64,000 bases of DNA from Tieghemostelium lacteum (GCA_001606155.1 LODT01000039.1:496001-560000); one strand, 5' to 3'. Shown: positions 20,768-32,741, counted from the stretch's first letter. Made by a program: numbers and translations. The notes: generated by a model not told the origin, from the letters alone.

Positions 20768-22002
20768 ATGTCTACTCTTGCAAGTTCTTTGATTAAGACT
20801 ACGAAATCAGTTCATGGAGTAAACCCAAAGAATCTCATTGAGAAAATTGTTAGAATGAAAATTCAAAGTCACAACTATTGGAAAGAGAAATGTATAGGTT
20901 TGAATGGTATGTACACCCTTCCTTTTTGAAATTTCATTTGTTTATTTTGTAATCTTTATATTATTAAATATTTAATATTTACAATTTGATACTAATTTAT
21001 AGATTAAAAAAATAGAGGAATCGTTAGTTGACAGAGCTATGGATTTGGATTCGTTTGGTGGATCATTTGGTGGAAGTAAACAACCTACACATTTCCTATG
21101 TTTGATGCTAAAGATGCTTCAGATACAACCAGAGAAAGATATTGTATTGGAATTTATAAGAAATGAGGATTTTAAATATGTTAGATTGATAGGTGCTTTT
21201 TATATGCGTTTAGTTGGTAAACCAAAAGATATCTATACGTGCTTGGAACCATTGTATAATGATTATAGAACTGTACGAAAACGTGTGGATACCGGTTATG
21301 AACGTATTCATATTGATGAGTTTATTAAAGAACTTTTAACTGGAAACTATTCATGTGATATAGCATTACCTCATCTACCTAGTAGATCAACACTTGAGTC
21401 TTCTCTCAATCTACCAAAGAGAATATCACCTCTGGTTGAGCTAAATCTCATTGATATTGGGAAAATTACACTAGAAGAAAAAGAAAATCTCTTAAACAAA
21501 GTTAAAGAAAATAAAGAAAAGTTAAAACAACAACAATCAGAAAAATCAACTGTAAATAAGACCAACACCAACAATATTAAAATGGATCAAGATGATAAAA
21601 ATCAAAGTAAATACAATAGGCCCATTGAAGAAAGACATAAAGATAACCAGCACAGAGATGACAGACACAGAAATGATGATAGATACCGGGATAATAGATA
21701 TAGAGACGATAGATATAGAGATGATGGTCGTAGGGATAATGTTCATAGAGATGATAGGGATCGTGATGATGGACATCGTGATGATAGATATCGTAATGAT
21801 AGACATCGTGATGATAGGTATAGAGATGACAGATACCGGGATAATAGATATAGAGATGATAGATATAGAGAAGATGAGAAAAAGAGGGACAGGGACGATG
21901 ATGAAGAAGGTGCAATTGAAATTCAAAGTGAAAGACCAAAAAAGAAAAGAGATATTTCAAAATATGAAAAAACTGGTAATAATAATAATAATAATAATAG
22001 TA

Positions 22003-22033
<31 letters not shown>

Positions 22034-22127
22034 GGGCACAGATGAAAAATCCAATTCATCAGAGGCCGCTGAAATTGCAGAAATGAATGCTTTAAGATTA
22101 AAACTTGGTTTGGCGCCATTAAAATAA
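20768..22127 (+). CDS. prpf38a: Pre-mRNA splicing factor PRP38 (PRPF38A type)
   Basis: Component of the U4/U6.U5 tri-snRNP needed for spliceosome activation. Exon 1 is 20768-20906 (MSTLASSLIK, GVNPKNLIEKIVRMKI, YWKEKC). A 109 bp intron (GTATGT...AATAG) joins exon 2, 21016-22127, for 416 residues. The join gives LNEESLVDRAMDLDSFGG; the second exon continues with QPTHFLCLMLKMLQIQPEKD, NEDFKYVRLIGAFYMRL and LEPLYNDYR, which follow human PRPF38A closely. After about residue 205 comes an arginine/aspartate repeat tail (RYRDD, HRDD units), equivalent to the RS/RD-rich tails of metazoan PRP38 proteins, then a poly-Asn run. It is probably nuclear. Confidence 0.95.
21640..21890 (+). repeat. Arg-Asp coding repeats in PRP38
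   Basis: Irregular tandem 15-18 base units (such as GATAGATATAGAGATGAT) encoding RYRDD, RHRDD and HRDD. It is followed at about 21978-22035 by an AAT microsatellite encoding poly-Asn. Confidence 0.8.
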
Positions 22128-22180
22128 AATATTGGATATACAAAGATAATATTACATTTAGATTATTTACTCGACTATGA

Positions 22181-25100
22181 TTAGAATTTGGTCATTTTGA
22201 TTGAGTTACCTGATAATTTGGACTTCATACCTAATACCCAAGTTCTAACAACCACACTCTTTTTATACAAGATTGCTATGGATAAAACAATAATAGATAC
22301 TACAACTACTGGAACTGCAATGACAACAGGTAGGAAATACTTTGGTCTAGTTGAGGTACTTTTGCTTATAATATTACAATTTTCGTCATATTCAAAATCA
22401 GTTTCCACTGGTGCACTATTTAAGTCTACTAGAACTGAAAAATCAGGATCTAGCTCAGTGTAGGTTTTAAAGTGTGGTGTTGTTAGACGAAGTTCCATTT
22501 TGTCATTGGAAATGAGTTTGGCTTGGTTTGATGATAGGAATACTCTGCCATCTACTACAATTAAATTAGAGAATCTTCCATAGAGACTAAGTTGGTTTGC
22601 TGGAATGATAAAGTAATGGAAATCGTTATTGTCACCTCCTATTGTTATATTCTGTTGACTGGTTACACATGGGTTAGGCACCTGTGCATAGGTTTCCCAT
22701 GAAAATTCCAAATGATTCAGTTGGGATTGGAATGTATAATTTTCCAATTTGATATAGTATTTAATGGAGTTGGGTGGGATTTGAAGTGTTTGATTGGCAA
22801 ATTGAATGTTTTCTGTATTGCTTCTGGTAGTTGTAATTAACACTGTCAGCAATGATCCATTAGTTAGACTTATACTATATTGTGAAATACTCTCATTTAG
22901 TGATTGGAAGGTCCAGTCTACAGATGTTAAATCATAGGTTTTAATAGCATTATTATTGAGATTTAGTTCCTCAACTTTTGTTAAGAGGATTGTAAAGTTG
23001 GTTAACTTGGATGATTGAGTGAGTGTTCCAGATGAGGATGTAGTGGATGATGATGTATCTTCAAATGAATAAAATGTACCAGAGGGTGCAGTTTCATTAG
23101 TTGATGTCTTGGGTATAACTTTTGAGTTTTCATCTACTTTGGTTTCACAACTTGGTCCCATAAAACCAGAGTTACAATTACAAATGTTAGTCTGACATGT
23201 ACCCTTGCCACTACAGTTATTTAAACACTGGTACATTTCACTTATGGAACAATCAAAACCATCCCAATCTTTAATACAAATACATTGTCCATTACTACAT
23301 ACACCATTTCCAGAACATTTATTAGTGCATCCTGAAGTTGGGAGAGAAATGGTGTAAGACTGCCCATCAAACACCAATATATTACTAGACCCATAAACAA
23401 TAGGTCCACCAATTGGTTCTAGAGTAATGGTGGTTTCATCTTGAAATTTTCCATCTAGATAATAGGTGACATTATCTGATTTTAGAATAGGTCGATTTTG
23501 GGAACCTACGAGATATCCAAGACTGGATCCAGTTACTTTTAAATTTAGAGTCAATGGATCAATTTGAACACTCCATATGTGAGCTTTAAAGTCAAATTCC
23601 TTAATGGATATAGTATCAAACTCAATATATGTAAGGAACCCATTTGTCAATACTATATTTTGTACTGATGATTTTATCAGGCCTCTTTGACCCCAATTTA
23701 CAGGAACAACTCCATTGCAAGTGACTGTAGCACCACCAATTGTACAAGGAATTTGGAGAATGTTTCCAGAGTATTTCTCAGTTAACAACATGATTGGTTT
23801 GTGTGTTATATCTAGTGTAATATTAGATGATACTACGAAATAGAAATTTACAGTTCTCTGTTGAGATGTAGTGTCTATGTTAATTGGTGTAGTTAAGATT
23901 CGGTCTACTATTGGTGTATAGCTGGGATAAGATACTGCAGGATTCTTGCCACCAGTGACTGCTAAAAATTCAGTTGGATATTCTTGACAATATCCTTTGG
24001 TATCACATACTTCACTTAACCAAATATAAAAACCATAAGTCCATGGTATAGCTTGAGTAATTGTACTTAGGCCACCTGGAATTAATGTATACTTTCGAGT
24101 GTATGGTATAACATCATCACTATAAGAAATGACTATATTCTTTATATCATCCCAAGAACCTTGAAATAGAGTGACCTCTAATTGACCATCTTGACCAAAT
24201 GACAAACCGAATATTGCAGATATACCTGCAAAATTGGAATCCTTGAATGTTACACTGTTTTGGAATTGCAAATCAGCTGTTGTTTGGCTGCTTATATATT
24301 CCAAATGTGCAAAGGAAAGCTCAATAATTTCCAGAGTTAAAGAATTTTGAATTTCAATGCCATATCTATAACTCTCTGTAATTGTAGGATTTAGTGTACC
24401 AAATTGATAGATATAGGAATTTACACCACTTGAGCCAGGTGGTACTTGGTCATCATTGTAAGTCATTGCTACATTGAAATTAGTTCCAAGAGGATTTACG
24501 TTATTTAGGAGTAAATTTATATTATAATGCTGAGGATTTTCACCGTCCATTGAAAGGGTTACGTAGAAAACTGGTGAGTATCCAGCACCATTTGAAGTGA
24601 GCATGGTACTATCAATAGAAATCAATTTAATATCATAGATTGAAGAAGATGGTCTACAATCACCTGATTTAGTTAACACGGTAGAAATACTAACCAAGTC
24701 ATTTGTATTCCATTGTATTCTGCTACCTCTGAGATCTTCACAAATGAATTCAATAGGTGCATCACAAAAGTATCTATTCAATTGGAATCTAAATACATAG
24801 GTAGAGTCACCTGATGGACCACCTCTGATTCTATTCTGTGGTGATAGGGTCATTGAATAAGGACCATATGAGAGTTTACATCTATCATTATCTATACCTA
24901 GGAAATCACGTAAATTAATTTTAACAGATACTGTTGTTAAGGTACCATTTCCATCACCATCAGTATAAGTTATGAAAACTGCTGACAGTGGTGCTATAAG
25001 ATCCATCATTTTATCACCTGGATTTAGAGGGTTATCTACATTATCTATAATAGTCAGTTGGGGTGATGATAAAATATTCAATTTAACACCAGTAGCAGTA

Positions 25101-26721
25101 TCAGGTAAAAATGGGATATAAGGAGTATATATCATTTGTTTCTTAATACCTTTGAAATTGAATGGAAACTGTGATTGGAGACTCTTTGTAATTACAGTTT
25201 GATCAATTTCGATTTGTGTGTTGATAGTTGGATATTCAAGTGCATGTAGATTCTGAATGGTAACTTCGTAATTGGATAGATTTGTTATGGTTCCTGGTGC
25301 TGATAGAACAGCTAGGGAATTCAATATTGATATAGACCCTGTCAATGTTATCTGATTGATATATGGTTGTAAACTCTTACTGTATGATGCTAAACTCATT
25401 GTAGTTAATGATGTTATTCCAGGAAGTGGGAAGAAGTAAGTTGCAGTTGTAGTTATAGGGTAGACGTGAGGTGATATTCTCTGACCATCTTCATTGGAAA
25501 CCACAAAGAAATCAATACCACTCATTGGTTCTGTGCATGTGACTCCTGCAGTAAGAGCTAGGTAGGATGGTGACACTAATTTTGTAAATATGCCAGGAAG
25601 TCTAACTTGAGTTTGAACTGAATGGCTATTTACAGAAAACCCTGAATTTGGCATTGAAGGATACGATGGTACGGGTGTTGGATTAAAAAGGGTAGATCCT
25701 ATATTCAGTTGCATAGTTGAATCAATTACACTAGAAATTTTATAAATACCCAGAGAATATATAAATTTACCATTTTGTAATGTATCAATAAGAGTGATCT
25801 CACTGTATATAACTGGGTTTGCCGTTTGATAGCTAATCTCCACATTCTGAACTTTAACATCACTTCCAAATACAACATAGGATTTTGAAGTCATATCTAG
25901 ATTTATAAATTTCAAGAAATCAATCGTAGGTATAATTGAATTACATGTAATTGAATCTAGAATTGGATAGCTATAAACAGGGTCATTTACATTGTATGCA
26001 TTTACAGTTGATGCGGTTACTGGATGTTTGTATTGATAATAAAACTGAATTGCAGAGCCATCAGCATTTGAACTATAAGGTATTAGATCAATAACCGAAT
26101 ACTGTCCACTCAGTCTATAGTATTTATAGAAATTGACATTGAGGATATTTAGTATTTCACTGAAGGTACAAAGCCCACTAGTACCTGCTGTTGCTGTTAA
26201 ATATCCATTTTGTAGTTGACCTACAACAGTAGGAAGACCAGGTTGATAATAAGGTGAAGTATAGTTGATTACGAATATTGTCTGTGATAACACGGCACCA
26301 GTGCCTGTGTACACCAATTTCAATGAAAAGGGTAGTTTTTTAGTAAAATATGGTGTTCTATAAGTATTCATTGCAACAATTTGAGTGATAACTGCATTAC
26401 CAGGAGTTGGTATATTTGTTGATAACGAATCAACTAAATTTGTATCATTGTCAATTAAAGTAACTGCAATTGTTCCACTTAAGTATTCTTCAATACTAAT
26501 AGTAGCTTCAATAGATTCACTCAATGATGAATAAGGTGTAGCTATAATAGATGTTGGGTTATACTGTACACTAGCTATAAAATATAAAATTAGAATCTAA
26601 AAATATATTTAAAAACAATCTTTTGTAAACATTCACACGTACTTGGTAAAACTTGACCTCTTATAAAACCGATTAATAATATAAAGAAAAAAAATAGATA
26701 GCCAAACTCTTTACTATACAT
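22181..26721 (-). CDS. ComC-like EGF-domain type I membrane protein
   Basis: Exon 1 (26721-26643) encodes a signal peptide (MYSKEFGYLFFFFILLIGF). A 68 bp intron (26575-26642, GTACGT...TTATAG) joins exon 2 (26574-22181), giving 1490 residues. The long ectodomain is beta-rich with Ig/TIG-like repeats. Around residues 1105-1170 two EGF-like modules stand in tandem (CSGNGVCSNGQCIC and CSGKGTCQTNICNC). A supersandwich-like domain, as in dictyostelid ComC proteins, follows. One transmembrane helix (VVIAVPVVVVSIIVLSIAIL, about 1438-1458) and a short basic tail end it. The architecture resembles dictyostelid surface proteins used in cell-cell signalling and adhesion; the exact orthologue cannot be named. 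The continuous frame to a TTG at 26524 is not the start. Confidence 0.87.
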
Positions 26722-27191
26722 TGCTGAAATTATTAATAGTTAAATGATACGACTGTAAAAAAGAAATCTAGATATCTTTTTTATTTAAAATAATCAAAAA
26801 AAAAGTTTACACTTCAAATTTATTTGATCACTTTTTCATTTTAGACATTGGATAAAAAGAGTTTATTGAAAAGTGGTTTTTCTTATATATATACTATATT
26901 GTTTGATAGTTCAGAAAGTATAGATTTTTTTCATCATCTTTCACCAGATGGAAGACGTATACTTTGTAAGTTATGATTCTTGAGATCTTTTAGGACACTT
27001 AAATAACCCTTTGATAATAATCATTTGAAAGCTATAAAAAAATGAAATATGAATTTAGAAGGAGCAAAAGATGGTGATACAAAAATCGCAATTTTCAATA
27101 TATTACCAAGAATTCTTTGAAAAATGTAATTTGGAATAAATATTTGATTCAAACATAGATAAAAATCAAAAAAACAAGTAAAAAAATTTTA
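26722..27191 (-). pseudogene. Collapsed third copy of the E/F F-box-like gene (relic) within a spacer
   Basis: Two short pieces match the neighbouring tandem genes in order. About 26860-27015 resembles the 3' coding end of copies E and F (GAAAAGTGG, the CCATATGGAAGACGAAT-like segment and the CTAGATCTTT-like segment). About 27096-27152 resembles their 5' end (CAAGAATTCTTTGAATAATGTAATTTGGAAT in copy F, with few changes). The roughly 1.4 kb between them in an intact copy is gone. After it, 27158-27180 matches the spacer after copy E (ATAAAAATCAAAAAAA). The remaining 26722-26859 is the upstream region of the ComC-like gene, with no other gene seen. Confidence 0.75.
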
Positions 27192-28874
27192 TTATTCATC
27201 AGAAATAAATAATCTTTTGGAAAGTGGAATATGTTTTCCAATATACAGATGTACTATATGAGGGTGATTTTTGAGATGGATTGATAGTTCAGATAGAATA
27301 GAATTGGTTTTATCTTCAGAATATTTCAGATTACCATATGGAAGACGAATACTATGTAAATTGTCATTCTCTAGATCTTTCATGATATCTAAATAGCCTT
27401 CAATTCTATCAAATTGTCTAATAAGGGGATAAAAATTAAGTATCTTAATACTATTAAGAGTTTTGTTGTTCTGTATTGACTTCCAAAATGATGGTAATAA
27501 TTCCTTTTCAATTTCCAAATATTCAATCCTTAGATGTCGAATTGAACAATGATTAGACTCTAAGAATTCATTTAAATCCGTAAAATTAATATCTGGTAAT
27601 TCCAATTTTCTAATGTGAGTGTTTAGGTTGAATGACTCTTTTATATCTTGGTAGATATAAACTCTAGGGTTAACTCCTTCATCTAAAAAATCAAATGATA
27701 TCTCATCAAGATTTTCCAAATTCATTCTGATGATTGAATTTAGAAATTGAAGGGTTGACTTTTTATACTCGGTCATATTTACATCTAGTTTTTTAAGATT
27801 TATCAGTGAATCTCTGCATAACATGGTTGAATAGTCATAATCATCTGATAATGCATCATATAGTTTAATACATCTAATATTAGGGGTCAATTTCCAGTGA
27901 TTAAACAAACAATTTTTACGGCCTATTCGACAATCTTCCATTTCAACTTGTTCCAGATGGGTATTGGACCATTGAAATTCAAGTTCTTGTGTCTCAGATG
28001 TTTTCAAAAAAATTAGAGCCAATTTTAAGATCTTTACTCTTGTATTCATTACAAGATCCTTTATAGATTTTAATTGAATTTTTTGGTTATCAAAAATTGT
28101 AAGTTCATTCAATTGAGGTAAATCACTAAGAATCTTAGTAAATATTCCATCAACTTTATCTCCTCCATTGAAACCCATATAACTTAAAGTTAGAATCTCT
28201 AATCTCGGTAATTTAGAGAATAGTTCAGCTAGAACTTGTATAGTTGTAGTCAATGATTTCAATTCAATTTTTTGTATCATCAACTGTTGTGGAGGTAGTA
28301 ACTTCAGATCTTGAAAATCAAATTGACCATGAATTAAGGTAACCATTTTAAAGTTATTTAGAATCTGTTCAACTGATTCTTTTGATATAGTGTTTAAGAG
28401 TGTGATTTCCAATTCAATTGATCTCTGATGACACCATTCCCAATCAATATTCACAAAGAAATTAGGTTCTTTAATAGATGTTATAAGTGTTAACATTTTT
28501 AGGTTTTTAAATCTTTGTATACTCTGGATTTTAGTTTGCGTATTGATCATATAATGTTGAATATTATCACAAAACAATGATACAAGTGGATCTTGTTCTT
28601 CTGATGATGGTTTATTGCAAATATATTTAATAGCAATATTAAATCCATATAGAGATGATAGTTTCTTTAGCAGTAAACAATAATCATTGTTAGAGTTATC
28701 ATTTATCCTTATCACATGACTATTATGTAATTTTCCAATAATACTGATATTCCATTGTTTAGATATCAATGTAAATTTCTGAAGAAATTCTAATATTTTT
28801 TCTAAACAATCACAATAAACTAATATATTATCAAGAATCTTTTTAATAATGTAATTTGGAATTGTGGGATACAT
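27192..28874 (-). CDS. F-box-like leucine-rich repeat protein, tandem copy E
   Basis: A 560-residue single-exon protein from ATG 28874 (MYPTIPNYIIKKILDN). The F-box-like N-terminus has LEFLQKFTLISKQWNISIIGKLHN, identical over most of its length to copy F. The body is leucine-rich (LMIQKIELKSL, LPRLEILTLSYMGF, LNELTIFDN). It is a recent tandem duplicate of copy F: long stretches such as NDYCLLLKKLSSLYGFNIAI and DWEWCHQRSIELEIT are shared, and the 65 bp spacer between E and F resembles the one before the relic. Conservation of both frames suggests both copies are under selection, but no function can be assigned. Confidence 0.8.
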   Translation of the reverse strand: MYPTIPNYIIKKILDNILVYCDCLEKILEFLQKFTLISKQWNISIIGKLHNSHVIRINDNSNNDYCLLLKKLSSLYGFNIAIKYICNKPSSEEQDPLVSLFCDNIQHYMINTQTKIQSIQRFKNLKMLTLITSIKEPNFFVNIDWEWCHQRSIELEITLLNTISKESVEQILNNFKMVTLIHGQFDFQDLKLLPPQQLMIQKIELKSLTTTIQVLAELFSKLPRLEILTLSYMGFNGGDKVDGIFTKILSDLPQLNELTIFDNQKIQLKSIKDLVMNTRVKILKLALIFLKTSETQELEFQWSNTHLEQVEMEDCRIGRKNCLFNHWKLTPNIRCIKLYDALSDDYDYSTMLCRDSLINLKKLDVNMTEYKKSTLQFLNSIIRMNLENLDEISFDFLDEGVNPRVYIYQDIKESFNLNTHIRKLELPDINFTDLNEFLESNHCSIRHLRIEYLEIEKELLPSFWKSIQNNKTLNSIKILNFYPLIRQFDRIEGYLDIMKDLENDNLHSIRLPYGNLKYSEDKTNSILSELSIHLKNHPHIVHLYIGKHIPLSKRLFISDE

Positions 28875-28939
28875 GACATTACAGATAAATAAAAATCAAA
28901 AAAAAACAAAATATTATGAAAATTTTAAAATATTTAATT

Positions 28940-30610
28940 TTATAGGAATAATCTACTGGAAAGTGGAACAGGTCCCCCAAGATATAAATGCACTATATGA
29001 TATTGATTTTTCAGATGAATGGACAGTTCAGATAGAATGGAAATAGCTTTATCTGATATTTTGGGTTTGCCATATGGAAGATGAATACATTGCAAGTTGT
29101 CGTACTTTAGATCTTTTACTATATCTAAATATGCTCCCATCCTATCAAAATGGCTAATATTTGGATCGAAACTAAATATCTTAACACTATTAAGAGTATT
29201 GTTATCTTGTATTGACTTCCAAAGTGATGAATATAATTGTTCTCGTATTTGCAATGTATCAATTCTTAGTTGTCGAATTGAACAATGATTAGAATTCAAG
29301 AATTCAATTATATCTGCAAAATACATTTCTGTTAATACCAATTTTCTAATATGACTATTTAATTTAAGTGACTCTTTTATCTCTTGATAAGAACTATATA
29401 TATAATCTTCATCTATATAATCAAAGTATAGTTCAACAAGATTTTCCAAGTTCATACTTATGACTGAATTTAGAAACTGTAGAGTTGGTTTATGATATTG
29501 GGGAATATATATATCTAAGGTTTTAAGATTTATCAATGATTCTTTGCATACCATTGTTGAATGGACATAATCATCTGATAATGCATCAAATAATCTCAGT
29601 TCTCTGATATTGGGTGTCAATTTCCAGTTATTAAACAAACTGTTTTGATTGTCAATTCTACAATTATCAATTTCAACTTGTTCCAGATGGGTATTGGACC
29701 AATGAAACTCAAGTTCTTGTGGGTCAGATATAGTCAATGTCCCAAGAGTCAAACTTAATATCTTCACTCTTGTATTAGTTACAAGATTCTTTATAGCTTT
29801 TAGTGAAGTATTTTGTTGTTGGAAAATTGAAAGTTCATTCAATAGAGGCAATTCTCTGAGAATAGGGGTAATAATTCTATCAAATTGATCATCTCCTTCA
29901 ATGAAACTTGTGTGTTGTAACTTAAGAACCTCTAATCTAGGTAATTTAGAGAACAGTTCAGATAGAGTGCCTGTACTAATATTCAACGATTTCAGCTCAA
30001 GTTCTTTTATCTTCAAGCTTTGTGGAGGTAGTATCTTCAAATCTTGATAATTAAAATAGACTCGGCTTAATGAAACTACCTTAAAGTTATTTAGAATCTG
30101 TTCAACTGATTCTTTTGATATAGTGTAAAAGTGAGTGATTTCCAATTCAATTGATCTCTGATGACACCATTCCCAATCAATATTCAAAAAAGAATCAGGT
30201 TGAATATTATGAAATACCATCTTTTTTAGATTTTTAAATCTTTGTATAGTTTGGTTATCAGGAATTGTTTCAATAGTATTGATGGTGTAATGATGAATAT
30301 CATCACAAAACAATTTTTCAAGTATACTTTGTTCCTTTGTAGATGGTTTATTGTAACTATATTTAATAGCAATATTAAATCCATATAGAGATGATAGTTT
30401 CTTTAACAATAAACAATAATCATTGTTAGAGTATTCTGATATCTTCAACAAGTGTCTATTGTGTAGTTTTCCAATAATACTGATATTCCATTGTTTAGAT
30501 ATTAATGTAAATTTCTTCAGAAATTCTAAAAGGTGTTCTACACAATCACAGTATACTACTACACCTTCAAGAATTCTTTGAATAATGTAATTTGGAATTA
30601 TTTGATTCAT
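28940..30610 (-). CDS. F-box-like leucine-rich repeat protein, tandem copy F
   Basis: A 556-residue single-exon protein. The frame extends to a TTG at 30616, but the first ATG is 30610 (MNQIIPNYIIQRILEG). It is the closest relative of copy E. Shared text covers the F-box-like N-terminus and most LRR-like strands, while the segment near residues 95-125 and several repeat faces differ, as expected when a ligand-binding surface diverges. It begins 232 bp from the divergent membrane-protein gene. A function as substrate receptor of an SCF-type ligase is inferred from architecture only. Confidence 0.8.
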   Translation of the reverse strand: MNQIIPNYIIQRILEGVVVYCDCVEHLLEFLKKFTLISKQWNISIIGKLHNRHLLKISEYSNNDYCLLLKKLSSLYGFNIAIKYSYNKPSTKEQSILEKLFCDDIHHYTINTIETIPDNQTIQRFKNLKKMVFHNIQPDSFLNIDWEWCHQRSIELEITHFYTISKESVEQILNNFKVVSLSRVYFNYQDLKILPPQSLKIKELELKSLNISTGTLSELFSKLPRLEVLKLQHTSFIEGDDQFDRIITPILRELPLLNELSIFQQQNTSLKAIKNLVTNTRVKILSLTLGTLTISDPQELEFHWSNTHLEQVEIDNCRIDNQNSLFNNWKLTPNIRELRLFDALSDDYVHSTMVCKESLINLKTLDIYIPQYHKPTLQFLNSVISMNLENLVELYFDYIDEDYIYSSYQEIKESLKLNSHIRKLVLTEMYFADIIEFLNSNHCSIRQLRIDTLQIREQLYSSLWKSIQDNNTLNSVKIFSFDPNISHFDRMGAYLDIVKDLKYDNLQCIHLPYGKPKISDKAISILSELSIHLKNQYHIVHLYLGGPVPLSSRLFL

Positions 30611-30842
30611 TCGCAATCAGAAATTTAATAAAAAAAGAATGATTTTATTTGAAAATTTAGCTGTTGGAAATCCAATTTTTAAAAAAAAATTTTTAATTTG
30701 TAAATTCAAATTTCTAACGTGGTTAAAATATTCATAAATATATTACTATATAAATATAATTTTTAATCTGACATATCTGTAATTGGAGATTATTATTTAC
30801 AATTAAAATTTAAATATATTTTTGGAATTTCCAAATTTACAA

Positions 30843-32591
30843 ATGGCAAAAACTACCAAAACTAATAAATCTCCAACAAATAAAAAAGAACAATCCTCAG
30901 CAAAAACTAGAGAAACACAGGAAGAAGAAAATATTGAGGAATCTCAAGGAAATAGAGGTTCAAAAGTAGATGAATACTATAATTCACAATCTTCTTCATC
31001 TTCATTAAAACCTGAAGCTATATTCTACAGGCCACCTAGCACACCTACCAAAACTAAAAAAGTTAGTAAGGAAGCTGAAAGACTACAAAAACAGCAACAA
31101 CAACAACAACAGGAAGAAGATGATGAATTGGAAGTTGAATCATATGATGACCAATATGATGAGTCACGTTGTGTACAAATTAGTTATGACAGATTCAAAC
31201 AACAGTCTATAGACTATACCAACCAACAATTAGAAAATCTCTCTAGAGAGATACGAAGACACCCAAATATTGCACTGAAATCTTATCATTTCCTCAACAG
31301 AGGTTTATCTACAAAGATTACACATCAACTGATACGTATAGTCCTATCGACTATACTCTTAGTGTCAATGGTAACCATTGTCTTTATGTTACCGTTACCT
31401 GAGATCACTGGAATCTCCTTACATCCCACAACACCAAATATACAATATGAAAAAGATGGGTTCCATCTCAGTAACAAAATCACACCATTCAAAGAGAATT
31501 GGAATAGATTCTCATTTGTAGGAATGTCAAATTTCCTATGTTGTGACTACAATTTCAATCCATTTGATCCTATGACTGTTGACAATCATCCAAAGAATCC
31601 AGTTGGAAGTGATGATGGAAGAGTTCACTATGACCAACGTGAACAAGATCTCAAGAACATCCGTATATTTGCATCTACAGTAGTCTTTGGAATTGTCTAT
31701 TTTTGTCTGTGGTTATTCGCATCTAGATTAGCTGAAAAAGAGATTATAATGGACTCCAATGCAGCATTACAAGTCCTACATTCAGTGGTATCACTCTACT
31801 TGATCCCATTGATTAGCATGATCTTTTGGGCACTGGTTTCATTGTATTTTGTCCAGACATTGTTAATTGGACCTGGACAAGTTCAATCTGATATCCTCCA
31901 TTGTATATCTACAATGTCCAGTAGCTTAAGTGAACTCTTAAGTTTCTCACCATTACGTGAACTCATTCTAGGTGCAGTTGGCATATCAATGAGAGTCTTA
32001 TACAATGCTTTTGGTTTCTCAATAAGTTCACTAACCATGCACTCCAAGCAAGAGCTATCAGACAACCAAATGAAACTTGTAAGCTTTGTATGGGCATTGA
32101 TTATCGGATCGATCATATACCACTTTGCAATGATCATTTCCTATCTCTACTCTATATTCCGTGAACGTACTGTTAAACCAGAACCTACAGCAACAGCAAG
32201 TAGTACAAGTACAACCACAACCACTACTAATAACGGAGGTATTACAAGTACAAGTACTACAACCACAACTAGTACACTAGGTGTCTCATCTTCATCACTG
32301 TCATCAGAAGCACCATCACTTGTCAGTTTGGATCTAAAATTCCTTCCATCTTTTATACCAGAAGTTCTTCTAACACAAAACTTCATTATTGTATTCATAT
32401 GGACATTGGTATCATGTTATCTCTGGGCATTTGGATCACCAATTGCCAACACACACGAAGGTGAAATTTTCTTCATTTTCCTTACTTCATCAAGTTTAAT
32501 TCAATCAATCTACCAACTGATTGTAATATTACAAAAGAAAGATACCATTGAGAAATTACATGAACAACATGAATTTTTAAAAGTAGAATAA
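30843..32591 (+). CDS. Multi-pass membrane protein of unknown function
   Basis: A 582-residue protein; the first ATG is 30843 (MAKTTKTNKSPTNKK), although the frame is open upstream to a TTG. Residues 1-150 are hydrophilic, Lys/Glu/Gln-rich and cytosolic-looking, with a poly-Gln run. Likely membrane helices are at about 162-184 (LIRIVLSTILLVSMVTIVF), 272-292, 315-342, 411-435, 512-534 and 540-563. A Thr/Ser-rich linker lies between helices 4 and 5. A large loop after helix 1 has a CC pair (NFLCCDYNFNPFDP). No family is recognised. The conserved-looking hydrophobic core suggests a real dictyostelid protein of the endomembrane or plasma membrane. Confidence 0.85.
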   Translation: MAKTTKTNKSPTNKKEQSSAKTRETQEEENIEESQGNRGSKVDEYYNSQSSSSSLKPEAIFYRPPSTPTKTKKVSKEAERLQKQQQQQQQEEDDELEVESYDDQYDESRCVQISYDRFKQQSIDYTNQQLENLSREIRRHPNIALKSYHFLNRGLSTKITHQLIRIVLSTILLVSMVTIVFMLPLPEITGISLHPTTPNIQYEKDGFHLSNKITPFKENWNRFSFVGMSNFLCCDYNFNPFDPMTVDNHPKNPVGSDDGRVHYDQREQDLKNIRIFASTVVFGIVYFCLWLFASRLAEKEIIMDSNAALQVLHSVVSLYLIPLISMIFWALVSLYFVQTLLIGPGQVQSDILHCISTMSSSLSELLSFSPLRELILGAVGISMRVLYNAFGFSISSLTMHSKQELSDNQMKLVSFVWALIIGSIIYHFAMIISYLYSIFRERTVKPEPTATASSTSTTTTTTNNGGITSTSTTTTTSTLGVSSSSLSSEAPSLVSLDLKFLPSFIPEVLLTQNFIIVFIWTLVSCYLWAFGSPIANTHEGEIFFIFLTSSSLIQSIYQLIVILQKKDTIEKLHEQHEFLKVE

Positions 32592-32741
32592 TATAAATTC
32601 ACAAGTTAATCAAATCAAAATCCACACACCAATCATCTACCTATCCATACTCAAAAACACAGACACTATTCATTAATTTTTAAATAAACTGTAAACAATA
32701 GATATCAATTATTTTAAAATCTGTACAAATTTAATTATATT

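Noticed and set aside
21546-22143. Poly-Ile, Tyr/His and Met/Ile frames over the PRP38 tail
   Set aside because: Byproducts of the Arg-Asp and poly-Asn repeats.
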